This document shows, in pieces, positions 1-5,470 of a stretch of DNA of 6,306 nt (the first letter of the stretch is position 1; every line of letters begins with the position of its first letter). The notes beneath the pieces were generated by a model that made no database searches, was not told where the DNA came from, and was given only the letters and a program-made list of their open reading frames with translations. The translations under genes and the position numbers were made by a program. The stretch is from Erysipelothrix sp. UBA3377 (GTDB lineage Bacteria > Bacillota_I > Bacilli_A > Erysipelotrichales > Erysipelotrichaceae). The stretch is from positions 1 through 6,306 of the forward strand of contig DEQB01000026.1 in NCBI GenBank assembly GCA_002359085.1, written 5' to 3'.

Positions 1-1808
1 TCACCATCAACAATACGTTTGATATGTTCTGCTGTCAGTGTTTCATGTTCCAAGAGTTCTTTAACAATTGCATCTAAGAGTTCACGGTTATCATTGATAA
101 TAACACGCGCATTTTCATATGCTTCATCGATGATACGACGTACTTCTTTATCAATTTCATACGCTATTTCACCTGAATAATTCTTATCACTTGAATAATC
201 TCTACCCAAGAATACAGATCCCTGTGTACTATCATACTGAACAGGACCAAGTTTACTCATACCGTAAACTGTAACCATCGAACGTGCGATCTTGGTAGCA
301 GATTGAATATCCGCATACGCACCGGTTGAAATTTCATCAAACACGATTTCTTCAGCGACACGACCACCCAAGTATCCAGTAATCATACCAATTAAATCAG
401 ATCTACTTTGTGTAAATGTTTCTTCTCTTGGTGTCATCAAGTTATAACCACCCGCATCCCCACGAGGGATAATGGTTACCTTTTGTACAACGTTTGCACT
501 TTCAAGTTTCAGTCCAATAATGGTATGTCCCACTTCGTGGACCGCAACCATATATTTCTCTTTTTCAGAATACTTACGAGATTTCTTCGCAGGTCCCGCA
601 ATAACACGGTCAATGGCTTCATCTAGATGATGCATTTGAATCTCTGTTTGATTCTCACGAACCGTCAAGATGGCTGCCTCATTTAAGACGTTTTCCAAAT
701 CAGCACCCGAGAATCCTGGCGTTCTTTTCGCCAAGTCATGTAATGTTGCATCTTCTGCAATTTTCTTATTTTTTGCATGCACTCTAAGAATGGCTTCACG
801 GCCTCTCACATCAGGAAGTGCAACAGTAATTTTTCTATCAAATCGACCGGGTCTTAATAGAGCAGGGTCCAATACGTCATCACGGTTTGTGGCCGCAAGA
901 ACAACAACACCTGAGTTCTCATCAATACCATCCATCTCTACCAAGAGTTGGTTTAAGGTTTGTTCACGCTCATCGTGTCCACCACCCAGACCTGCTCCAC
1001 GTTGACGACCCACTGCATCAATTTCATCAATGAAAATAATGCTTGGCGCAGTCGCTTTAGCTTTTTTAAACATATCACGTACACGGCTCGCTCCAACCCC
1101 AACAAACATTTCTACAAAGTCTGAACCAGAGATTGAATAGAAAGGAACACCCGCTTCACCAGCAGCTGCTTTCGCCAATAAGGTTTTACCCGTTCCCGGA
1201 GGACCGACCAACAACATTCCCTTAGGAATACGTGCACCCATTTTTTCATATCGTTTTGGATGTTTTAAATAATCGATGATTTCTTTCATCTCTTCTTTTT
1301 CTTCGTCCGCACCCGCAACATCTTCAAATCTAACTTTTACATCACCTTGAACTTTAGCTTGCGATTTACCGAATTCAAAGGCACGGTTTTGTCCGCCACC
1401 CGCATTACGCATCATCATAAACATAAAACCAAAGATGATAAGATAAGGGATAAACGGTAAAATATAATCCGTAAAGAAGCTGCCCTCATAAGGGTCTTCT
1501 ACCATCATATTTGGATCCACTGCTTTCAGTGTCGTCATTAATTCATTCACAATTTCATCACTTAATGGATAACGAACTTCAAACGCTACCACACGCCCAT
1601 TATCTTTATAAGTCCCAGAAACGTTTACCACGTTATAGGTTTGTGAAATTACAGTATCGGTTACTTCATGTTTTTCGATAATACTTTCAAATTCACGAAT
1701 ACTCACTTTTTGACTTGCTTGTGACGTCAATAAACTGAACATCGTTAAGAACATCGAAAGCAGTAATAACGATACTACTAGGTTATTTCTTGTCTGTCTG
1801 TTTCTCAA
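1..1808 (-). CDS. ftsH: ATP-dependent zinc metalloprotease FtsH (C-terminus cut by window edge)
   Basis: Membrane-anchored AAA+ protease that unfolds and degrades misassembled membrane proteins and some short-lived cytosolic proteins; known to work as a hexamer. 602 codons are visible, with no stop before the left edge; family members are about 610-700 residues, so only the tail is missing. Visible in order: a first membrane helix at about 10-29, an extracytoplasmic domain at about 30-112, a second helix at about 115-133, Walker A GPPGTGKT at 202-209, Walker B IIFIDEID at 257-264, the second region of homology with RPGRFDR at 319-325 (arginine fingers), the zinc site HEVGH at 424-428, and the expected third ligand Asp500 in GAYADI. 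The usual form is HEAGH, so Ala to Val is a mild variant with the ligands intact. I chose TTG at 1808 because GAGGAG (1822-1817) lies 8 nt upstream; the in-frame GTG at 1817 overlaps that site. The gene starts 21 bp after the hpt stop. Confidence 0.97.
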   Translation of the reverse strand, partial: MRNRQTRNNLVVSLLLLSMFLTMFSLLTSQASQKVSIREFESIIEKHEVTDTVISQTYNVVNVSGTYKDNGRVVAFEVRYPLSDEIVNELMTTLKAVDPNMMVEDPYEGSFFTDYILPFIPYLIIFGFMFMMMRNAGGGQNRAFEFGKSQAKVQGDVKVRFEDVAGADEEKEEMKEIIDYLKHPKRYEKMGARIPKGMLLVGPPGTGKTLLAKAAAGEAGVPFYSISGSDFVEMFVGVGASRVRDMFKKAKATAPSIIFIDEIDAVGRQRGAGLGGGHDEREQTLNQLLVEMDGIDENSGVVVLAATNRDDVLDPALLRPGRFDRKITVALPDVRGREAILRVHAKNKKIAEDATLHDLAKRTPGFSGADLENVLNEAAILTVRENQTEIQMHHLDEAIDRVIAGPAKKSRKYSEKEKYMVAVHEVGHTIIGLKLESANVVQKVTIIPRGDAGGYNLMTPREETFTQSRSDLIGMITGYLGGRVAEEIVFDEISTGAYADIQSATKIARSMVTVYGMSKLGPVQYDSTQGSVFLGRDYSSDKNYSGEIAYEIDKEVRRIIDEAYENARVIINDNRELLDAIVKELLEHETLTAEHIKRIVDG

Positions 1809-1816
1809 ACTCTTCA

Positions 1817-1822
1817 CTCCTC
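1817..1822 (-). promoter_or_regulatory. ftsH ribosome-binding site that decides a TTG start
   Basis: GAGGAG (within GAAGAGGAG) lies in the short gap after hpt. The TTG at 1808 is 8 nt away, which is ideal. The in-frame GTG whose first base is 1817 overlaps the last G of the site and cannot be served by it. The TTG start gives an N-terminus MRNRQTRNN followed directly by the first membrane helix, a normal FtsH arrangement. Confidence 0.75.
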
Positions 1823-1829
1823 TTCGTTA

Positions 1830-2369
1830 TTATTGGTAGAACTCATCCTTCAGTACACCGACGTAAGGTAAGTTTCTATATTTTTCATTAAAGTCCAAAC
1901 CAAATCCAATCACGAATTCATTTGGAATCACAAACCCAATAAAATCCGCTTCCACATCGACTTCGCGGCGTGAGGGTTTATCCAATAATGTCACCACTTT
2001 TAATTCATTTGCACCTTTGTTTTTCAACAAACGTTTAATCGCATGAATGGTATGTCCCGTATCCACAATATCTTCTACCAAAAGAATATCTTGTTCCTGA
2101 ATTGAACGATCCAAGTCTTTAAGAATCTTAATATCTCTTACAGACTCAGTACCCTCATAACTGGACACATCCATGAAATCATATTCTATATCAATTGTTA
2201 TATACTTAATTAAATTCGCAAGGAAGGGTACCGAACCCTTAAGCAACGCAACCAAAATCGGTGGGGTTTCTCTATCCTTATAATATTCTGATATTTCTGC
2301 GCCCAGTTCCTGACACTTTTGGTCAATCTCTTCGCCTGAAATTAGTATCTTTTTCACATCCTTGTGCAT
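1830..2369 (-). CDS. hpt: Hypoxanthine phosphoribosyltransferase
   Basis: Cytosolic purine-salvage enzyme that joins hypoxanthine (usually also guanine) to PRPP, giving IMP or GMP plus pyrophosphate. Counting from the preferred start (179 residues), it shows the type I PRTase landmarks: a pyrophosphate loop LKGSVPF at about 43-49, a flexible-loop region with SSYEGT at about 69-74, the PRPP-binding motif VEDIVDTGHT at about 98-107 with the acidic pair ED, a purine-site Lys in LLDKPSRR at about 128-135, and the C-terminal FVIGFGLDFNEKYRNLPY at about 152-169, where Asp of GLDFNEKYR is expected to bind the base-proximal Mg. Length is normal for bacterial Hpt (about 175-185). An ATG six bases upstream (2375) is only 2 nt from AGGAGG, whereas the ATG at 2369 is 8 nt away, so I prefer 2369. 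It lies between tilS and ftsH, the standard Firmicutes order. In B. subtilis, TilS and HprT have been reported to form a complex affecting ftsH transcription; nothing here shows that directly. Confidence 0.96.
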   Translation of the reverse strand: MHKDVKKILISGEEIDQKCQELGAEISEYYKDRETPPILVALLKGSVPFLANLIKYITIDIEYDFMDVSSYEGTESVRDIKILKDLDRSIQEQDILLVEDIVDTGHTIHAIKRLLKNKGANELKVVTLLDKPSRREVDVEADFIGFVIPNEFVIGFGLDFNEKYRNLPYVGVLKDEFYQ

Positions 2370-2377
2370 CAACATTT

Positions 2378-2383
2378 CCTCCT
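2378..2383 (-). promoter_or_regulatory. hpt ribosome-binding site overlapping the tilS stop codon
   Basis: AGGAGG is a perfect Shine-Dalgarno core and shares bases with the tilS stop (TAGGAGG; stop at 2384-2382). Two in-frame ATGs follow: 2375 (2 nt away, too close) and 2369 (8 nt away). The overlap of stop and ribosome-binding site suggests translational coupling of hpt to tilS. Confidence 0.7.
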
Positions 2384-3581
2384 ACAACTTTCCTAATTTT
2401 ACCACAAAATACTTGGGATTGTTAGCGTAATGACGCACATCACATCCTAATCCCATCACAAATACCACTTCTTTCACAGAATTTTCAACGACACAACATA
2501 AATGTCTTCTATGAAATGGTATTTTACGATCAATAAAGTAACGATTCACGCTCTTTGTTCCAAAACGCATTTCAATTTGATCCCCTTTTTTAGGAGAACG
2601 AATCTTAATCGGAAAATCATCTGCTATTAAATGAATTCCCTCAATCACTTCACCCTTACTTTTTATTTCATAATGATCTGTTTCATGATACCACAATTCA
2701 TCCAATTCATAAACAAAGGTTTCAGGTTTAAAAACACAAATCTCCCCATAGCTCACACTGAAAATATAATCTCCAATTTTCTCTTTTGCGTTGCCCTTAT
2801 GAATCAAAGCAATGAGATGATCCAGATAGACCTCACGCATCTCAAATGGATCAATCCCATGATCATTCAAATAGCTTCTCAAAACATCGATTTTGTACAT
2901 TTCTGGGATATCCAAGAACTGTTTGACACTGACAGGATTCTCATGAATCATGTAAGCTTTGAGTATATTCAGGTATTCATTCTGTTTCTCTTTTGCCTCA
3001 AATAATCTTTGAATTAGAGCTTTCTTATCCTGAACATTCATGTTTTCCAACGTATCCCTAACCTTATTCCTTGTGTATACAAGTTCGAAATTAGAGGCGT
3101 CAATCGCATAAGGAATATCCAGATCGTGACATCTTTCAATGATCTGACTCTTGGTTATATCTAACAAAGGACGCCATACATCCATACCCATTACCTTTGA
3201 ATGCACATTTAAGCCTGGATACATACTTTTACGATCCGATTCAATTTGCATAACATACGTTTCCAAATCATCATCAAAGTGGTGTCCCAATGCGACGCCT
3301 CTTGCTTGATACTGATGGATGAGTTCTTTATAGAATTCATAACGAAAATCACGGGCCAACTTTTGAAAGTTTCCGTGTTTCTCGTTTTTAAATAATTTTG
3401 TATGAACTTTAAGATTATGCCGATTTGCATAGGATAATACCATGTCCATTTCCGTATCACTTTCAATACGTTTTCCATAATTGACATGGGCAATCACAAC
3501 ATCATAACCACGGCTCAATAACTCATAAAGTAAATACATGGAGTCAGGTCCACCTGATACTCCCACAATCCATGTTTCCAT
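2382..3581 (-). CDS. tilS: tRNA(Ile)-lysidine synthase TilS
   Basis: Uses ATP and lysine to convert the wobble cytidine (C34) of tRNA-Ile(CAU) to lysidine, changing its decoding from AUG to AUA and its charging from Met to Ile; usually essential. The 399-residue product has the N-type ATP pyrophosphatase P-loop SGGPDS at 9-14, HVNYGKR at 32-38 (family usually HVNHGLR), HHFDDDLET at 100-108 (usually HHADDQAET), WRPLL at 136-140, and DASNFELVYTRNKVR at 161-175, the conserved Asn/Arg segment. A middle helical domain at about 185-265 precedes the C-terminal TilS_C-like domain, whose signature includes IKIRSPKKGDQI at 325-336 and VNRYFIDRKIP at 345-355. It is shorter than E. coli (432) or B. subtilis (472) TilS, but all domains appear present. 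The start has AGGTGA 7 nt upstream. The gap from the upstream gene is 26 bp, and the stop overlaps the hpt ribosome-binding site. Confidence 0.95.
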   Translation of the reverse strand: METWIVGVSGGPDSMYLLYELLSRGYDVVIAHVNYGKRIESDTEMDMVLSYANRHNLKVHTKLFKNEKHGNFQKLARDFRYEFYKELIHQYQARGVALGHHFDDDLETYVMQIESDRKSMYPGLNVHSKVMGMDVWRPLLDITKSQIIERCHDLDIPYAIDASNFELVYTRNKVRDTLENMNVQDKKALIQRLFEAKEKQNEYLNILKAYMIHENPVSVKQFLDIPEMYKIDVLRSYLNDHGIDPFEMREVYLDHLIALIHKGNAKEKIGDYIFSVSYGEICVFKPETFVYELDELWYHETDHYEIKSKGEVIEGIHLIADDFPIKIRSPKKGDQIEMRFGTKSVNRYFIDRKIPFHRRHLCCVVENSVKEVVFVMGLGCDVRHYANNPKYFVVKLGKL

Positions 3582-3584
3582 TAA

Positions 3585-3600
3585 AGTATCACCTGATACT
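3585..3600. repeat. Perfect inverted repeat centred on the tilS ribosome-binding site
   Basis: AGTATCAGGTGATACT is a perfect 7-base inverted repeat (AGTATCA / TGATACT) around GG. It fills most of the 26-bp gap before tilS and contains the AGGTGA Shine-Dalgarno site. In RNA it could fold as a 6-bp stem (AGTATC/GATACT) with an AGGT loop; in DNA it could be a small operator. Its 11-base part AGTATCAGGTG recurs at 3561-3551, where it encodes V-S-G-G of the TilS P-loop. The repeat is certain; a regulatory role is inference. Confidence 0.6.
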
Positions 3601-3607
3601 TATTTTA

Positions 3608-4138
3608 TCATACTTCGTTGAATATCGTCATTTTCAACTCCTTTTCTATTTCCTTAAACATGGCAGAATTGGGACAGAGATAAGAATTAATAGATATAAC
3701 TCTTGAGGAATTGATAAACTTACAGTCATTTAGAAATAACACTGACTGTTTATTCAAACCCTCTAATTGCCCAATATAAAACAAATGCTCACTACACAAT
3801 TCCCGTGCACGACGAATGGTCTCACGGTTTGAAGTCATGGGTACGACAAATAGTTTGTAGTTAAAGTTAGAAATCACCAATCCAAAATGTTGATACCCTG
3901 CTTCATTAATATAAACTTGGCCAAAGTCCATATAACATATGTCTCCTGGCTTTACTTCAAGATTCAATTCATCACAAGACCACAAACTAGAGCGATTGAG
4001 TCTGTTTAATCCACTGAGATACTCTTTACGCCTCTGGTAATGTGGCAATTGATCAATATAATCTTCATACAAATCAAAGAACAATTCCCTTAATTTGTCT
4101 TCTTTTTGGTCTATCCAAGATTCATCTAGTTTTTCCAT
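3608..4138 (-). CDS. PemK/MazF-fold protein with acidic N-terminal extension, no antitoxin neighbour
   Basis: A 176-residue protein with a PemK/MazF-like core at about 62-172: GDICYMDFG at 65-73 matches the family GDIxxxDf, FGLVISN at 85-91 matches paLVIsN, VVPMTSN at 98-104 matches the second core strand with its conserved Thr (T102), and NKQSVLFLNDCKFINSSRVI at 129-148 matches the dSvlllxqirtidxxRl block. Aligned by eye without gaps to my recollection of B. subtilis MazF (EQGGVRPVLVIQN), the catalytic Arg25 falls on His84 and the next Pro on Phe85, so RNase activity is doubtful. Residues 1-60 are an extra helix-like segment, very acidic in the first 30 (11 acidic, 4 basic), followed by a basic patch. 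MazF is normally about 110-120 residues with a small antitoxin gene just upstream; here the upstream gene is mbl. ATG 4138 has GGGGG 8 nt upstream. Fold assignment is fairly confident; function is unknown, and a housekeeping or regulatory role is as likely as a toxin role. Confidence 0.75.
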   Translation of the reverse strand: MEKLDESWIDQKEDKLRELFFDLYEDYIDQLPHYQRRKEYLSGLNRLNRSSLWSCDELNLEVKPGDICYMDFGQVYINEAGYQHFGLVISNFNYKLFVVPMTSNRETIRRARELCSEHLFYIGQLEGLNKQSVLFLNDCKFINSSRVISINSYLCPNSAMFKEIEKELKMTIFNEV

Positions 4139-4140
4139 AT

Positions 4141-4179
4141 AAAAAACCCCCTTACAAATTATATATAAGCGGGCTTTTT
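4141..4179 (-). terminator. Terminator-like hairpin after mbl, overlapping the next gene's ribosome-binding site
   Basis: Three bases after the mbl stop the transcript reads AAAAAGCCCGCTTA (4179-4166), an 11-nt A/T-rich loop, then TAAGGGGGTTTTTT (4154-4141). The arms pair over 14 positions with one G-U wobble and one G-G mismatch, and the 3' arm ends in six T, as in a Rho-independent terminator. The 3' arm also holds the GGGGG ribosome-binding site (4151-4147) of the following gene, whose ATG is at 4138. Full termination would leave that gene and tilS-hpt-ftsH without a visible promoter, so partial termination, or a promoter within mbl, is likely. The mismatch makes it weaker than a classical terminator. 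Confidence 0.5.
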
Positions 4180-4182
4180 ATA

Positions 4183-5175
4183 TTATCCTAAATATTCTAA
4201 ATTTTCTAACATAATTCCTGTTCCTTCAGCAACACATGTCAAAGCATTTTCAGCAACATAGACGGGTGTATTCAAAGATTCAGAAATTAAACGATCCAAT
4301 CCACGCAGTAATGCACCACCACCGGTTAAGACAATACCACGCACAATGATGTCTGCACTTAGCTCAGGCGGTGTTTGTTCAAGCACACTTCTACATGCTC
4401 TCACAATGTCCTGTAGGCTTTCATTCATCGCAACTTGTGTTTCAGATGCTTTCAGTGTAATTGTACTTGGTAGTCCAGTTACAAGGTCACGACCACTGAC
4501 ATCAATGGTTAAATCCTCTGAACCAGATTCCATAAATGCTGTACCAATCGTAGTTTTAATTTTTTCTGCTGTACTATCACCAATCAATAATTTATAAGTA
4601 TCTTTTACATATTTGATAATATCGGAATCCAGTGTATCTCCCGCAATTTTTAGGGATGTACTGGTTACGATATCACCCAATGATAAGATCGCCACGTCTG
4701 TGGTACCCCCACCTATATCCAAAACCATGTTTCCTGATGGTTTAGAAATATCAAGTTTCGCACCAATCGCTGCCACTTTGGGTTCTTCTTCAATGAAGAC
4801 GCGTTTCGCACCGGTACGGTACGCAGCATCACTGATGGCTTTTCTTTCAACTGAAGTAATATTTGAAGGACAGCAAATTAAAACATCAGGACGTGAAAAG
4901 ATTCCTTTTAGTTTGAGTTCCTTCATAAAATACTGCAACATAATTTCCGTCACTTCAAAATCCGCAATAACACCATCTTTCAATGGACGAATTGCATGAA
5001 TTCTACCGGGAGTTCTACCAAGCATTGTCTTAGCATCACGACCTACCGCTAGAGGTTTTTTTGTATGGGCATCAATCGAAACAACTGCTGGTTCATCCAA
5101 GACAACACCTTGTCCCTTTACATAAATTAGAACGTTCGCAGTTCCTAAATCAATCCCTACCGCTTTATTAAACAT
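4183..5175 (-). CDS. mbl: Rod shape-determining protein, MreB family (Mbl type)
   Basis: Bacterial actin homologue that forms membrane-associated, ATP-dependent filaments and guides peptidoglycan synthesis along the cell cylinder. The 330-residue product shows phosphate-1 motif DLGTAN at 9-14, RPLKDGVIADFEVTE at 63-77, the connecting segment EEEPKVAAIGAK at 129-140, phosphate-2 motif DIGGGTTD at 153-160, and adenosine motif LTGGGALLRGLD at 283-294. Several features match Mbl rather than MreB as I recall the B. subtilis paralogues: GTANVLI near the start, LICCPSNITSVE at 99-110, EEEPKVAAIGA (MreB usually has IEEPMAAAIGA) and YKLLIG at 194-199. Length is typical (330-337). The start ATG has AAGGA 8 nt upstream. 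It follows the DUF1146 gene by 20 bp, and no mreC or mreD is in the window, as expected for an mbl rather than an mreBCD locus. The MreB family is certain; the paralogue call is strong but made by eye. Confidence 0.95.
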   Translation of the reverse strand: MFNKAVGIDLGTANVLIYVKGQGVVLDEPAVVSIDAHTKKPLAVGRDAKTMLGRTPGRIHAIRPLKDGVIADFEVTEIMLQYFMKELKLKGIFSRPDVLICCPSNITSVERKAISDAAYRTGAKRVFIEEEPKVAAIGAKLDISKPSGNMVLDIGGGTTDVAILSLGDIVTSTSLKIAGDTLDSDIIKYVKDTYKLLIGDSTAEKIKTTIGTAFMESGSEDLTIDVSGRDLVTGLPSTITLKASETQVAMNESLQDIVRACRSVLEQTPPELSADIIVRGIVLTGGGALLRGLDRLISESLNTPVYVAENALTCVAEGTGIMLENLEYLG

Positions 5176-5195
5176 AATATAATTCCTTTCTTGTA

Positions 5196-5396
5196 TTAAT
5201 ACACAAAGTTAATGGACATATTCATAAAGAATTGAGCAACCAAATAACTTAATCCGAGCGCAACTATAATATACAATATCTGCGCTTTAGATTCATGTCC
5301 TTTTCTCATAAATTTAATGAAATCTACGTGAAGAAGCACATATGCGCAAAAGACAAATGAAAGAACATGTATTCCAACTCTCAAATAATCTGACAT
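5196..5396 (-). CDS. DUF1146 family (YwzB-like) small membrane protein
   Basis: A 66-residue protein with two predicted membrane helices, at about 6-24 (VGIHVLSFVFCAYVLLHV) and 38-58 (KAQILYIIVALGLSYLVAQ), joined by a short, mostly basic loop containing MRKGHESK. That layout, the length and the F-I-K-F-M-R stretch after helix 1 match the DUF1146/YwzB family of Firmicutes, whose function is unknown. In B. subtilis ywzB lies between the atp operon and murAA, a few genes from mbl, so its position directly before mbl supports the call. ATG 5396 is preceded by AGGTGGTGA, ending 7 nt before the start. The mbl start lies 20 bp beyond the stop, so the two are probably co-transcribed and may act together in cell-envelope growth (inference). 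Confidence 0.85.
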   Translation of the reverse strand: MSDYLRVGIHVLSFVFCAYVLLHVDFIKFMRKGHESKAQILYIIVALGLSYLVAQFFMNMSINFVY

Positions 5397-5415
5397 ATAT
5401 AATTCACCACCTACT

Positions 5416-5470
5416 ACTATAACAAAATACTTACGTTTTTTCTATACATATCGAACATGTCACATGTCTT
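5416..5470 (-). promoter_or_regulatory. Possible sigma-A promoter(s) for DUF1146-mbl
   Basis: Two candidates lie in or near the 63-bp gap after the hydrolase gene. First: AAGACA (5470-5465), an 18-nt spacer, then TATAGA (5446-5441), which would leave a leader of about 40 nt. Second: TAGAAA (5444-5439), a 17-nt spacer, then TATAGT (5421-5416), which would start transcription almost at the ribosome-binding site and is less attractive. Both -10 boxes match 5 of 6 consensus bases and both -35 boxes 4 of 6. In an A/T-rich genome such matches arise easily, so this is tentative. Confidence 0.3.

Noticed and set aside
670..1005. Plus-strand open frame of 111 codons, and another at 408-626
   Set aside because: Both lie fully opposite the conserved ftsH coding frame, resemble no protein I know, and are reverse-strand shadows.
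2631..3005. Plus-strand open frame of 124 codons with hydrophobic stretches
   Set aside because: It is antisense to tilS; the Phe/Ile-rich runs come from the reverse complement of Lys/Asn/Glu-rich codons, and there is no good ribosome-binding site.
3209..3493. Minus-strand open frame of 94 codons
   Set aside because: It lies inside tilS in another frame, over the conserved HHFDDDLET region, so tilS is the real frame.
4756..4791. MreB-family connecting motif EEEPKVAAIGAK looked like a mutated IEEPMAAAIGAG
   Set aside because: It matches the form I recall for Mbl paralogues (EEEPKVAAIGAG), so it identifies the paralogue rather than a defect.
4346..4999. Plus-strand open frames of 83 and 128 codons
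   Set aside because: Both are antisense to the conserved ATPase motifs of mbl and have no recognisable product.
5455..5467. ACATGT repeated twice with one base between, at the end of the hydrolase gene
   Set aside because: It is a short self-complementary hexamer pair without a T-run or other terminator feature, and the copies are too short to be more than chance.
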